Assembly (NCBI RefSeq): GCF_002288925.2
Contig: NW_022098069.1
Span: 84,832,826-84,896,825, forward strand
Direction of reading: 5' to 3'
Length of the DNA stretch: 64,000 bases
DNA from: Delphinapterus leucas
Lineage: Eukaryota; Chordata; Mammalia; Artiodactyla; Monodontidae
Position numbers and translations under genes: made by a program. The notes below the pieces were generated by a model. It saw only the letters and a program-made list of their open reading frames with translations, was not told where the DNA came from and did not search any database. Below are positions 49,320-61,717 of the stretch, in pieces; position 1 is the stretch's first letter, and every line of letters starts with the position of its first letter.

Positions 49320-49760
49320 ATGGATGCCTGGCCCTAGCACTAATAAATCAGCACACACTTGGGGGCTTAAAACCACAGAAATTTATTCTCTCACAGTTCT
49401 GGAGGCCAGAAGTCCTCAATCAGTATCACTGGGTTGGAGTCAAGTGTCTGCAGGGCCGGGCTCCCTCTGGAGGCTCTGAGGGAGGGTCCTTTCTGCCTCT
49501 TCCCGCCCCTCGTGGCCCCAGGCATTCCTGGGCTTGTGGCCTCTGTCTCTGTCTTCACGTGGCCTCCTCCTCTGTGTCTGTGTCAAATCTCCCTTGATCT
49601 CCAGCTTGTTGGCAGTTAGGGCCCCTTGGATAATCCAGGATCTTCTCAAGACCCTTAACTAATCCCATCTACAAAGGTCACATATCAGGTCACATTTATA
49701 GGTTCCAGGGATTAGGACCCCTGTTATCCTTGGGGACATTATTCAGCCCATGACACCACT
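49320..49760 (-). mobile_element. MLT1-like LTR remnant
   Basis: Reverse-oriented copy of the MLT1-like family: AAAACCACAGAAATTTATTC, TCTCACAGTTCTGGAGGCCA, CGTGGCCTCCTCCTCTGTGT, TTCCAGGGATTAGGACCCCT, TTATTCAGCCCATGACACC. One of the clearest LTR copies here. Confidence 0.7.
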
Positions 49761-51640
49761 AAGTCCTCATCAGGCTCCAGTGCAGTAGCTCGGGCCCGGG
49801 TCCCTCTATACTTATTGGGGGCATCAGTCGTGTGCTCTTTGGGCCTGGGTGAGGCAACCCCAGTGTCTGCAGAAAGTGAGATTTTAAGCCACAACTAAAA
49901 TGTTAGCTCACCTGGAAATCAATCTGGGAAATTAATTCAAAGGGAGGGTCCCAAACAATGACTCAGTGTAGAAACCTCCTAACAGGGGGTCATCTAGTTG
50001 CTGCTTGCACACCTCTCCTAACAGGGAACTCACTACCATACAAGGTAGCTCATCACATCTTTTTCCGCTCCTACCACCCCCTCCCTTTACTTACACGTGT
50101 AATGATGTGCAGAAAGATTGCACTTCTGAACAGCTGCTAAGATTCCAGCTGTGGGAGAAGCTGGTCAGAGCCTCCTTTGTGCGGTCGGGGACAGGCAGGG
50201 GCCAGCAGGGTGGGGGACCTTAGTGGAGGAGGTGGCCAGACCGGACACATTTGTCACCCAACTCCACACCCCCCCCAAACCTGTACCATTGAAGAGGGTG
50301 GGGTCGGGTGGTGGCAGCTCTTCTGAATGCTCCACCCCCGAGGGGCTGTGTGAGTGGTAGCCTCACTACCAGATTCCGGGCCGCCTGAACCCCTCAGAGA
50401 GAGGCTTCTGTCTACATGTGTCCCTTTGCACGGACAACGAGCCAAGAAGCCCAGCCCCCCCCACGCCACCCTCTGCTCCTTTGCCCACTGTAGAGCCCCT
50501 TAGGGAGCGGATCCTGCACCCTGGCCGAGACTCTGACTCCATTTGACCCCTTGCGGCCTGAGTGGCCACTGTGCTTGCGATTCCAGGCCACCGGTGAGGT
50601 TTCTTTTTCCACTCACCAGCCTGCTCTAGGCACCCCGAAAGGAATCACCCGGCCAGAGTCACAGGGTAGGGGCACGATTGACTGTCCTGTGTCGTAATAA
50701 GGCAAAAATCACTGGGAATGGTTTGCAAGGTGCGGCTTAGCTCTCTCTGCACGTGCCCCCAGCCGACCCCCAGCACGGAGGTGGGGAATACAGATAGCAG
50801 CTTTATATCACTTTGAATAACACTCCAAAAACATTTAGTGTTCAAGGCATCCAACGCTCCATTCTTGGGACCAGGGGAAGATGTGCTAAAACAAAACATC
50901 TTCTTGGACCTGAATCTATAAATAAGGCAGATTCTGCTGGAACGTGTTTGCCTCTTTAGCTGGGCGCACAGTGGAAGTATTCATCTAAGGCTGATTCATT
51001 CTGAAGGTTTGAAAAAGCAAAAGCGATTCGGGTCCTGGAGGAAAGGTCCTGTCCCAAGAGCGCCACCGTGTGGAGACTTCGGAACTGACTTAAAGTAACA
51101 ACCCGACACCCCTCCTCGGCAGAGAAGTGGAAGCGTGCGTTTTGCCCCTCGAAGCTCCCCTGCATCCTCACACCCTCACATTTTATATGACAAACGTGAT
51201 ATGCTAAAACGACATCTCTAGTGTGGTTTCAGGCTTACCACGAGGCAGAACTGAAGTGAGGTTTAAAGATGCCTCTTCCCCCTCCCCGGGATGCTTGTTA
51301 GACTGTCTCCAGGAGAATTTTACACTCACAGCCAGTCCCCCGGATGCCCAGATGTGCCACCGACGCCGGACAGTGGAAGCTCAGGAAGACCCTCACGTGG
51401 TGGGGGCAGTTCTGCTGCCGGTCCCGGTACTGGACCTGGCCCTCATCCCCACCCCCTGCCTGGTTAGCCTCTGCCCACAGACTGTGGACTCAGGCTCGGA
51501 GACGAGCAGGCGCTTCATTTATTCGCTCAGTCATTTGTTCAGCCACTACGAATGTGATGCAGTCGAACATCCAGGCCCTGTTCTGGACAGGAGACAGCCC
51601 AGACAGAGCCAGACCCACCCTTGCCCGCAGGGAAGATAGA
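49761..51640. other. Intergenic; possible regulatory block near 50690-51180
   Basis: No gene recognised. 49965-50070 carries the 'cacctctcctaacagggaactcactaccat' type of old repeat text. 50690-51180 is more AT-rich and repeat-poor (TGAATCTATAAATAAGGCAG near 50910). L2-like text near 51510-51600. Confidence 0.4.
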
Positions 51641-51641
51641 C

Positions 51642-51704
51642 CAGACCCTGTCCCATATCACTGTGTAACTGCATCCGAACGAAGGCTGAGATGGACAAGC
51701 TCAG
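51642..51704 (+). repeat. 63-bp inverted repeat, left arm
   Basis: Begins CAGACCCTGTCCCATATCAC and ends GAGATGGACAAGCTCAG. Its reverse complement occurs at 53624-53686 with a single mismatch (62 of 63). The arms are 1.9 kb apart. Flanking text suggests an old interspersed repeat, but the identity is much higher than for old repeats here. Confidence 0.95.
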
Positions 51705-53045
51705 AGCACGGGAGGGGACCCACCTCCACGTCTCCTCTGGTCCATGCTTTGTGGTCCCGCAAAGCCGGGGAGGAGGAGGGTGCCCTAGCCCCCGGGAGCT
51801 AAGGCGGCCTTGAGAATCCATCAAGAATGATATTTATTACCACACCAGACCCAAGTTCAAGAGGCAATGCCCAGCCTGGCCTCTCACATGGACATCTAGG
51901 TGGAATTAGCTCACTTCCCTCCCCCCTCCTTTCCATATCTGGAATATTTCGCTGATGCCCTCATGGGTGTGAGAATAAACTGGGCCCCAGCAGTCAGGGT
52001 CCATTGGAAGGAAGGTGGCAGGAGGTACAGACAAGAATACTCTTCCTAAAACAAGAAACACGCGCAGAGGCCAGAGGACTAAGATGTTTTCCCACCAGGG
52101 CCTAACTAGCCAGGAGTCATCTTCTGGGGCCCTGGAGCACCAGTTTCCTGAACTCCACTCTCTCCCCTTTGTATGTAAGGGGAGCATTACTTAATGAAAC
52201 GGCAATAGAGAAGGCAGGGGCTGGATGAGGCTGAGAATCGGCAAGGGTAGGAGATTGCAGGGGTCACTGAGACTTTAGTCCAACACAGTCCCTCTACTGG
52301 AGGGGAAAACGGGTCAGGGAGCAGCAGGGGATGACCTGCCAGTGCCCTGGAGGGCAGACTCCCTGTCGTGGCTGGGAAGCAGCCACTCACTCTACCGTGG
52401 ACACACGCGGGTCCACAACAGACAGCTGATGCCTTGACTGAATCCAACTTTAAAGTAATTCCCATCACAGCATTGTAAATTAACTATACTTCAACTATAA
52501 ATAAATAAATGAATAAGTGTAATTCCCAGACCGGGGATGTCATCAGATCCCCGCCTCCTGGGCGGTTCCTTCTGGTCTGCGTGCGGATGGGGTGGGGCTT
52601 CCAACTAGGGGCGGGGCTTCCACCTGGGGGATCAGCCCTCTCAGGACCTTGGCCCGATTCTTCTTCATTTAATGCCCCGGGACTATACCAGGAGGTAGGT
52701 GTCCTGAGGGGTGTGCTGAGCTGCCAGCGGCCCACAGCCCCACAACGCATCACAAGGCCAACTCAAGGTCTCTGAAAGCAACTCAGGTCCCTGCCCCTGC
52801 CTGCAAGAAGTCTCTGTCCTTGACGGGAGATACGAGGCCGTAAGCTACCAAACCACCATCCCCTCGGCCCCGCCGCTGCCCGGACTGCGTGTCAGTCTCT
52901 GGCTTCAGGATACCCCAGGTTGGTAAACCATATGCCCAATTGCCACTTTACGCCTCAGTTTTCTTAATGGAAAAATGGACATGATAACAGAACCGACCCA
53001 GCCAAGTTGTGAGAGGGATGCCGCGGGGTGCAGGAGGGAACCTGA
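51705..53045. other. Intergenic, with a short LINE-1 tail
   Basis: No gene recognised. 52464-52517 is a short L1 3' tail (CATTGTAAATTAACTATACT, then AATAAATAAATGAATAAG). Confidence 0.5.
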
Positions 53046-53049
53046 ACCC

Positions 53050-53460
53050 CCATGAGGACCGGCGTCCGCCCCCTCCCTGGCAACCGACCCACCAGCAAGA
53101 ACACCCCGGATCGCCCGCGCACTGCGGACTGCACACCTCCGCTCCCCGCCGCAGCTCACTGGGGGACCCCGCCAGATGACTCTACCGCTATTGAGACGTC
53201 TATGTGATCCGTATGGCTGAAAAGTCGTTTCCCAGAGAGAGCAGGGCACCTCTTCCCTAATCCCAAAGGGAGAGAGAACAACAGAAATCCCGGGGCGTCC
53301 GGCCCTCGGGCGCGGGGATGCGCGCTCATCCTCGCTCCGCGCTGCGCGGAGGAACCCAAGGCGCCAGGGAACGCGCTTTGCCTGGCGGGAGCCACTCGGT
53401 TTCCTGCCCGACCCCGCGGACACTGGGGAACCCCACTCCTTCCCGCGCCTTCTCCTGGCC
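53050..53460. promoter_or_regulatory. Small CpG-rich patch between the inverted arms
   Basis: CpG-dense for about 400 bp (for example CCCCGGATCGCCCGCGCACT near 53105) and isolated from any recognised gene. Weakly supported as a CpG island. Confidence 0.4.
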
Positions 53461-53623
53461 GGGCTGACACAAAATGATCCAAGCCAATCGCCATCTCCAG
53501 GCAGCAGCTGGAGGGCTGGCTCGTCTGAGCGAAGGACTAGGGGCAGGGAACTTCCATCACCCAGCCCCGCCGCCTGGACCCTCAGTTCCAGGCACCCCTC
53601 CTCTCATAGCACCTCGGGGAAAG

Positions 53624-53686
53624 CTGAGCTTGTCCATCTCAGCCTTCATTCGGATGCAGTTACACAGTGATATGGGACAGGGTCTG
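53624..53686 (-). repeat. 63-bp inverted repeat, right arm
   Basis: The reverse-complement partner of 51642-51704. The only difference is one C/T transition at a CpG site (CGAACG against CGAATG). Confidence 0.95.
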
Positions 53687-53689
53687 AAA

Positions 53690-54303
53690 GGAGCTGGTGG
53701 CCCCGAGGTGGAGGCAGAGCTGGGTTGACCTCATACCGCTGCAAAGTCACCTAGAGGAGGGACCACGGGTTCCTCAGGCCACAGTGGGGTGTACCCTGCC
53801 TTTCCTCATGGGGTTTCATTTCGCATTTCAAGGGAGACAGCTCTGCAGAGCAGAGTGGAGAAGGTGGGGAAATAAACCAGAAAGGCAAGCCCAGCAGCGG
53901 GCCCTTGGCTGCGGACCGGCAGCATCCGCTTCCTTGGCTCCAAGACACTTGTCTTGGGCCACTTACTCTGTCCCGCCCGAGGGAACAATGGCGTTTATTA
54001 AATTCCTAGGAACACTCCCTGCTTGTGAGGGATCCGGGAGCCCCTCCATCGCTTCTCAGATGCACTTTCCTCCTGCTGCTGTGGGGTCTGGACCCCCAGC
54101 AACTTGCCTCTATTCTGAGCCCTGTGGCACAAAGCTGGTGCAGGGAGTGGGCTGTGGACGCAGCCCCTGTCTGCAGGACCTAGAGCCCCCAGCATCCTGG
54201 TGAACACCTGGCTGCTGGGTGTACCAGCCGTGGGGCCCCTGTTGAGTTCAGTTTTCCTTGAACTCTCTGTTGGGTCTAGTGGGGGGGTAGGGGTCCTCCC
54301 CAC
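53690..54303. other. Intergenic, no gene recognised
   Basis: Mixed composition with no confident repeat or gene. Confidence 0.5.
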
Positions 54304-54348
54304 TCCTTCCCTCCCTCCCTCCCTCCCTCCCTCCCTCCCTCCCTTCCC
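54304..54348 (+). repeat. (CCCT)n simple repeat
   Basis: Tandem CCCT units over about 45 bp, with minor interruptions at the ends. Confidence 0.95.
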
Positions 54349-54654
54349 AACTTGTCAGAGCCAGGCCAAGTGTGAGCTTTGGGGCTTTAGCTGTGTACAG
54401 GCAGGAGGGTCTGCAGATCTGAAACGGAAAAAGAAGTAAGCACACAGGATCGGGATACCTGTGGCTGACACGCAGTCTCGGGCCAAGCCCAGGCTTTGCC
54501 AGGAGGAGGCAGAGGTCTGCGGGGTGGTGACACTCGCTCATCCAGGGCCACCTGCTGGAGGTGGCAGAGTTGAGATTTACCTCAGGGGACTCTGAGGCCA
54601 TCCTCCCGACAGCTTCCAGGACCAGACGGTTCATCCCCCTTAAAAGTAAAGATT

Positions 54655-54856
54655 GGGCTTCCCTGGTGGCGCAGTGGTTAAGAGTCCGCCTGCCAATGCA
54701 GGGGACACGGGTTTGTGCCCCGGTCCGGGAAAATCCCACATGCCACGGAGCGGCTGGGCCCGTGAGCCATGGCCGCTGAGCCTGTGCGTCCGGAGCCTGT
54801 GCTCCGCAACGGGGGAGGCCACAACCGTGAGAGGCCCGCGTACTGCAAAAAAAAAA
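54655..54856 (+). mobile_element. CHR-2-type SINE
   Basis: Short-form CHR SINE with an A tail. Flanked by AAAGTAAAGATT (54643-54654) and AAAGTGAAGGTT (54856-54867): a 12-bp duplication with two A/G differences, so older than the copy at 21297. Confidence 0.93.
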
Positions 54857-54869
54857 AAGTGAAGGTTGA

Positions 54870-56095
54870 CAGCCACCCCCTGGGGGAAAGGAGGCCATGG
54901 AGGCCAAGAGGACAGGGCCAGCCCCGTGCCAAATGTCCACCAAAACAGGAGGGGAACAGATGAGCAAACCCCAGCCAAGCAGCCCCTCTGCCTGCGCACT
55001 CCACACAGGACCTACCTGGTTAGATGGCCCAACAGAATTCCTCCCCACAAAAATGCTGTCGCTGCTCCCACTTTACAGGGCAGGAAGTCCAGGTGAGGGG
55101 CTCACAAAATGCCCAGACAGGGCTGGAGCCCAGAGGAGGGAGGGTTATCTGGAACTCCACACACTCCCACCGGCTTAATTCAACAGGGTTTGCCAGACTC
55201 GCTAGGCCAATTCTGCGTCTCACCACTTATACCTGTGGCTCCAGTTCTGATCCGGGGCCAATCTGAGGCTGCCCCAGCGTGGGCCAGGTGCCCTGCCAAG
55301 TACTCTGCAAGCTCCCCTCCCTGGACATGACCGTGAGCCCCGGCCAGTAGAGGTGTGGGATCCTGGGCTTCCCCAGCCTCCCTAGTGCCGGGGCCGCACG
55401 CGGGGGTTTTTTCCGGGCCGTGCCCAGCAGCAGCGCAGCGGTGGCCTATCGTCCTGCACCTCCCCTTCCCTTCCCCCCACACCGCCAGGCTGCACCAGGG
55501 CAGAGGCCAGTCTCAAGCTCGCTTTGGGCAAATGCTGGCCCCGGGCGGGGTTCAGTTTCCCCAATGTCAAGCTGTCCCTTGGATTAGGAGGCCTGTTCCC
55601 AGTGGCTCTGACTCTTTTGTCGACCCCAAGTTGGGTGCACCCCCTTCCGTTGTGTTTCAGGCTATTTTGCTGAGTGACTGGAGCCTCAGTTTCCTCACTG
55701 GGAAATAGGTACAACAATGATCCTTCCCAGGGCTGCTGTGGGGACCAAGTTACACACCCTCTGCCCGCACGGACCTAGGGGAAGTTGTGGTCAAGGGAAG
55801 GGCGAGGCCTGGCCACCGCAAAGCCACAGGCTCACTGGCACCTCCCTCTAGGTGGTGGTGGGGAGTCAGGACCTCAGCTTAGAGGGAAGATCTTGCAGCA
55901 GAGGCATTCCAGAATCTGAGTCTCAACCTGCCCCTGAAGCCCAGCACCCACACATCCCTGCCACGGTGTCCACTGTCCCTTCCTAGGCACTGTGACCCCA
56001 AATCCCGCACCTCCCCAACTCCTGTCCTGCAAACCTCACATCCTACGGGTGCAGAAAGCGTCATGTCTCCCCTCCCCCCACGCCAAGCAAGAAGA
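54870..56095. other. Intergenic with one MIR scrap
   Basis: No gene recognised. 55680-55750 is sense MIR (GGAGCCTCAGTTTCCTCACT, GGGAAATAGGTACAACAATG). Confidence 0.5.
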
Positions 56096-56099
56096 GGAT

Positions 56100-56330
56100 G
56101 GTTTTCTTGTCACTCAGGCCCAGCTTGAATGCTTCCTCCTCCCAGCCGCCTTCCCTGACCTCAGAGCGCACAGTGTACATTCACTGAAGTGCTAACTGCC
56201 CACCCAGCCCACCCGGCCCACCCCCAAGCTCCCTGGTGGCCACCCTTTAGCTCACCACCTATCCCCAGGGCCTAGAACCCTGCCTCGCCCAGAGAAGACA
56301 CTCAAAAAATATTTGCTGACTGAAGGGAGT
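56100..56330 (+). repeat. L2 3' end
   Basis: Landmarks: TTGAATGCTTCCTCCTCCCA, CGCCTTCCCTGACCTCAGAG, CCCCAGGGCCTAGAACCCTG and AAAAAATATTTGCTGACTGA. Runs straight into the CpG island on its right. Confidence 0.65.
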
Positions 56331-56339
56331 GAATCCCGG

Positions 56340-58860
56340 TTGGCGGCTGCACACGTTAACCCCGCAAAGCCGTTTCTCGTTGGGGGACCCCGGAGCCGGT
56401 GGATGGCAGGAGGAGACACTGTCAGCACCGCGATTAACCTTCACAGCGCAGTTTGTGTGCCACCTCCTCCGGGCAGCCCTCCGCCCTGCGCCCCAGCTCT
56501 AGCTCTTCCTTCCCAGTTTCCTTTGCCGCCGCGCACTGGGCTGAGCCCTCCTCCTGAGTCGGGTTCCCTCAGCGCCCGGCGCGGTAGAGCGCAGGCCTGT
56601 CTGGGTGAGCGAACCGGAAGTCTGCGGCCCGCGAAGCTCCGGGTCGGGGTGCGGGTTTGGGTCTCAGGCCCTCCTGGGGCTGAGGGCGGCTCGGTGAGAA
56701 GCCCAGCGAGGCCTCTGCGCCCCGCAGGCTACCCGGTTTATCGCCCGGGAAACTGAGGTTCGGGCGGTGCACCGGGGCCCGCGGTCACCCCGCAAGCGCA
56801 GGCGCCTTCGGAAGGCACTGTCCCTTGCCCGGCAGAGCCTGCAGCGGGGCGATCGTGCGTCACTCGCCCTCCCCCGACACCAGCCCGCTCTCGGAGAAGG
56901 AAGGCGGGCGGCCGTCAGCCGGAGGCTGGCGGTGCCCCGGGGCGGGAAGCCAGGCCTAGCAGGCCCACGCCGTCCTCCGGCCCGGGTCCCGCGCTGGGCG
57001 CCGCTGCCTGGGTGCCGAGGGCGGCGGTGGTCCCACCGCGCGGCGTCTGCCGGGGCTTCCGTAGCCTCATCTTTCTACCCGTCCTGTCCGCAGCTTCTGC
57101 GCATTTTAAGCCAGATGAAGCGCCACTTTCTGGGTGGTCTGAGTTTCTTCCCCGGTTTCCCTGGGCTTCGGTTTTCTCTCTCCCGTGGGGACACCTATGG
57201 CCGCGCGCCACTCCCGGACGCTGCGGGCACGGGCAGGCTGCTCCAACCCCGTAGGAAATGCTTCCTTCCGACCCTGAGCAGATCGTGTCAGCGAGGGGAA
57301 CCGTCGTGCAATTTGCTGATGGGACGCATCCGCGGGGACGCAGGCCGGTGACCTCGCGCTGCGGACACGCATTTCCGTGGAAAGCTCCCGGGGGACACAG
57401 CGCCTGCTCCGAGACCGCCCGTCCCGGCGGGAATCAAGGTCCCTAGGCCCGAAGCCCCCGGCCTCACCTGCCGTCCTGTTTGAGGCCGGGAAGAGAAGGC
57501 GCGGGGCCGAGCGAGTAGCCCCCGCGGCGGGTGAGGGAGCGAGATGACTTTTAAGCGCGTGGAAGGAAACCACGCAGCCGCGTGCGGCCCCCGAGCCAGG
57601 TCCTCGGTTCCCGCCGCCGCCGCTCTTCAGGGCCGCTGGTTCGAGCTATCCACGGACCGTGGGAGACCTCCTGCCCCTGGCGCCGCCCTCCCCGCCAGCA
57701 CTGGAGGAGCCGGTGCCCCCAGTGACGCACCCGCTGCCCCACGCCTTGGCCCGCAGCCTATTCCTGTCCCAAGAATGGGTGCTCCCCTAGCATCTTGGAC
57801 CTTTAAAATTGGGGTGCGGGGCCAGAGCCGCTGCTGAAACTGGGCATTAGCGCTCTCGCCCTTCCCCACTACCTTCCCACCCCGCGGCCTCCGGGAGGCC
57901 TCGCAGCAGCTCTGCCAGGAGCCGCCTTGGGTCTCCATTTCCCCGACGGAGAAACTGAGTCTTAGCAGAGCGGAGGCTGAGCGGTGAGCACCGCAAGGCT
58001 TCAAGCGCCGGCCGACCGCCCGCCTCAGTTTCCCTCAAGGACCTCAGGTAATAATACCGTTTCTAAAACGGGCCCAGGGTACGTCGACCGCCGACCACAG
58101 CCTCCGATGCCCGGCATAGCGGGAGCGCGGTGGGCAAACCCGCAAAGGTGCCCTGAAGCCCAGGTGGCGGGGAGCCCAGATCACCCCGACACGGACAGTC
58201 TGTGCGACGCGAGCCCCCATCGCCCAGCGTGGGCCGAATGCGTTACCAGCGAGAACAGAGTCCGACCTTAACCCCCTACCCCCTACTCGCGTCGCGGCTG
58301 TTGACTCAAGGCTCAGGGGCTTCCGCTTCTCCCCTTGGCTTTAAATCCCCCAAATGAAGCCGTCATCTCCCACCCCGCGGCCCCGCAGCTCCTCCGCGCC
58401 GCCTCGGCCCCGCCGGCCCTGGTCCCTTTCCGCCCGGCCCGCCTTCTGCGGCAGCCGCCTCCCCGCGCCCCCGGCCCGCCCCGGCCCGGGTGGTGCAGGT
58501 CTTACCTCTGCCGGCCCGGCCCTGCGCCCCTGCCGCTCCGCGCTCCCCGCTCTGGGCGCATCGTCCCGGGGCGCCGGGGGCAGGCGGCCAACCCGGACCT
58601 CCGGGCGCGCTTCTGCCCCGGCGGATTATCTCCCTTCCCCCACCAGGCCCCGGCGGGGGGCACCGACTCGCCCTGAAAGCTGGGAACGCTGGATGCTCCC
58701 CGCCCAGCGCCAGCCGCCTCCGCCTCCGCGACTGCTTGTTTAACCTTCCCACCGAGCGGCGACCCCGCACCCCACCAGGCGCTGCCAGCCGGGTCCGGCG
58801 GAGGCTGGAGCACCGCAGGCCGAGTCCCCGCGGTGAGTGACAGACCCTCCTGGCGTCTAT
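56340..58860. promoter_or_regulatory. Large orphan CpG island D
   Basis: About 2.5 kb of CpG-dense DNA some 16-18 kb upstream of HMX1. A strong donor-like sequence GCG|GTGAGTG occurs on the plus strand at 58833, so a non-coding first exon transcribed away from HMX1 is possible. MIR-like scraps (GGGAAACTGAGGTTCGG near 56747, GGAGAAACTGAGTCTTAGCA near 57947) are embedded. No protein frame is credible: the long frames are Arg/Pro/Ala/Gly-rich on both strands. Confidence 0.65.
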
Positions 58861-59955
58861 CCGGCTCCAGCTCTGAAGCGCAGGGACCCGGTCGAGGCCT
58901 GCGGGTGCCCCAGGCTCGGGGCACCTGCAGCAGGGCGGCAGTCTCTCCCCTTTGACATCTCCCTCCCCAGGTCGCTGCCCACAGGGGTGCCCACAGGGGT
59001 GCCCAGACCCTGGCAGCTCTGGCTACATAGTTCTGTGGCCCAGAGTGAAAATGTGGCCTCTTGTGCACAAATTAAGAAGCATTAAGACTTTCAAGGGGGC
59101 GAAAGCCAAAAGAAGCCTTCCCAAGCACAGGGCCCCGTGTGGCTGGACAAATCCCCATAAATGCATGAAGCCAGCCCTGCCTCCAGGACCCGGGCCCTCA
59201 CCAGAGCCCCACCGGGGGCCTCTCTCAGAGCTTTTCCCTCTCCCTGCACCGAGAGCTCAGTCCTGGGGCCCTCTGCTCTGGGAGGGGGGTGCGCTGAAAG
59301 TGGGGTGGGAAGAGGCAGGGCAGGCGGGTGGACTGGACAGTCTCGGAGGCCAGGCCCAAGATGCGTCAGCAAGCTCTCTCATGCCGCTGGCGTGCGGCCA
59401 CCGCCAAGTCACCCCCAGGTCTCCCCCAGCCGGAGCCGAGGAGGGTGGCAGCTTGGCTGAGCACAGACTGGGGAGTTCGGTCTTAAGGGAGAACCCACTA
59501 CACACATGGGGTGCTGCGCAGGGCTGGGGACCCAGGGGCTGTGGTCACGGCCAGCCCTAGAGCCCTGGGCAGCTCCGGGTCCAGCCTGCTTGATCTGAAA
59601 CCCCAGTGATCTCAGAGTGCAAAGGGCTTGTCAGGCGGGGTCTGGCAACCTGAATTCAAGGGCAGATTCACTGTGGTCACCGAGGCCCTGGGGAGGTCTG
59701 AGCCGCGTGTTGACCCGGGCCTACAGTTTGTCAAAAGAAAGTGCTATATTCCTATATTTTTCAAACAAGAGCCCAATGATTGTATAAATTTTAGGAACAC
59801 CAGAGTCCGGCCACTCCTGTGCATTTCTGGGTGTGTTTCTCCCACGCTCGGAGTTTCACCCTCTGGACGACGGGGACGATAACGTGGCCTCCAGGTGTGG
59901 AGTGACAGGCGGGGCTGGGGACACTGGGACCTCGCGTCCCCCGGGGCAGCCCATG
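58861..59955. other. Intergenic, no gene recognised
   Basis: Opens with a perfect two-copy 12-bp tandem repeat CCCACAGGGGTG at 58978-59001. No gene recognised. Confidence 0.5.
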
Positions 59956-59959
59956 CTCA

Positions 59960-60090
59960 ACCGTGTATGGATTTTCCCATTTTAGCCTCACAGTCCTGTC
60001 ATGTCCTTTCAGGAGACCAGGAAATGGAGGCCCAAAGGAGCTGGGTAACTCGCCCCAAATCACTCAGCTGATGCTGGGTCCTCGCTCCGT
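59960..60090 (-). repeat. MIR element
   Basis: Antisense MIR: ACCAGGAAATGGAGGCCCAA, GGAGCTGGGTAACTCGCCCC, AAATCACTCAGCTGATGCTG. Confidence 0.7.
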
Positions 60091-61035
60091 GGACCACATT
60101 AGGGAGTGGGTGGGCGCTGGGTTGCGTTCAGGCTGGACATCTTGGACCTGGGGACCCAGTGGGGCTTGAGAGGCCAGAGGGACCCAGGGCAGGGTCTGTA
60201 GAGACCCATGGCCAGACCCCTTTACCAGCCTGGGTGGAAGCACCCATTTCTTCTCTCTGCAGACAAGCCTGCCTCCAAGACAGAACCTTGGAGGCAGCTG
60301 AGGCCCCGGAGCTCGCCCCCACCCCCCGCTGTGCCCGCAGAGCTTGCGCTGCTCCAGCACCGGGAGATGCTTCTCTTCTCCTGACTGGGGATCGCACGCA
60401 TCCCAGCTCTTCCGGGAAAACCTGGCCCAAGAGTTGGCCCCTCTGGGCCTCAGTTTCCCTCCCTGTGAAGGAGTGGGCGGGGCTGTCAGCTTTTCCGTAA
60501 CGAGTTGGGGCAGCCACAGGATGAAGCAGGCGTTTTCCCTGAGGTGTTTCCCAAACTCCTCCATCCCCAAGGAAAGGGCGTTTGTGTGCAGTGAACCTTC
60601 CACACCCCACACCCCGGTGTACAATGCTCCCCTGATGAATGTGGACGTGGAAGGAGTCTCCGGGTTCATGGCGGTTCCAGGAAGCACTAGGGGCCTTTGA
60701 CAGATGTGTGTCGGGGCTGACAGGGCCTGGGGGTCTTGGAGTCCACTAGCCCAGCCTGATACTCCATCCTTGCCTCCAGGAACCTCGGGAAAAGCTGGGT
60801 CCCCACTGGCGGCCGGCCCCTGACCCACCCAGCTCTCCCAGCCCGCGGCTGGGTCACAGGAGGTTGACGGGACAGGAAGCTGGGGTCATGTGTGCACCTG
60901 GGCCTGGACCCCATCGGGGACACCAGTTACGGATGGCAAGTCCCAGCATGAGCGCCCAGGATAAGCCATCCTTTTCCCACTCCCCATGGGGCGGTGGAAT
61001 GGGGTCGGGGGTGACAGGAGGGTGCTTCTGCAAAT
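60091..61035. other. Intergenic, no gene recognised
   Basis: A MIR-like scrap near 60447-60475 (GGGCCTCAGTTTCCCTCCCT). Nothing else distinctive. Confidence 0.5.
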
Positions 61036-61039
61036 CTGG

Positions 61040-61190
61040 TAGTTGAGTTTTCTCAACAACCTCGTGAGGTAACAGGCCACTCTCAGTCCACTGAGCAGGA
61101 AACAGAGGCGCAGAGAGGTTAGGGAACTCACTAAGGCCACACAGCATCGGGGAGACTGGATTTGAATCCAGGACAATGAACTGCTTTCAG
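61040..61190 (-). repeat. MIR element
   Basis: Antisense MIR: GGAAACAGAGGCGCAGAGAG, GTTAGGGAACTCACTAAGGC, CACACAGCATCGGGGAGACT, GGATTTGAATCCAGG. Confidence 0.8.
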
Positions 61191-61715
61191 CCACCAGCCT
61201 CTATGCGGGTGCACAAACCCAGCGCGCTTGGAGGTGCAGGGCAGAAAGCCCACCCGGGAAGATGTGAATACAAACCCATTTCCTTCGCGCGTTGATTGAT
61301 TTCCCTTCAAGAGCTCCTGCGTTATGCAAGGCCTGGGCTCTGAAGGGCAGCCGATTTAAATGGAAATAAGTCCGGGAAAAACAAATCAACACAGCCCCAG
61401 CTTCAATTCCCTGGAAAAGCACATCCTAAGCTCTGATCCAGTCAGGGCATAATAGGAACGATTTAGAGACAACTTTGCAAAGCTGTTAACCCTCCTCTCA
61501 GGGGTCTCAGCTTCTGACGGTGTCTCCAGCATCTCTGGGTCCTTCCTAAGATCACTTCCTGTTCTGGATGAAAGCAGGTGTTACCACGGAAACTGGAGGG
61601 TTTTTACCTTTTCCCCCTAGGAGTCTGGGTGTTTTCAAATGAGCACATTTAGGGATCGTTCACCCAGAAGTGGCTTTTGGAGGTTTGGAATCTCAGGGGG
61701 TGCCCCCCTCCATAC
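61191..61715. other. Intergenic, no gene recognised
   Basis: Less GC-rich than its neighbours, no repeat recognised (for example CATAATAGGAACGATTTAGA near 61449). Could include constrained non-coding DNA. Confidence 0.4.
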
Positions 61716-61717
61716 AT

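Noticed and set aside
51546..53728. A shared short peptide (SISAFIRMQLHSDMGQGL-like) encoded by both inverted arms
   Set aside because: It follows from the DNA identity of the arms; no splice partners or longer domain, so no evidence that it is coding.
58354..58840. Pro/Arg-rich frames in CpG island D
   Set aside because: Open in several frames on both strands simultaneously, the signature of GC content rather than coding.
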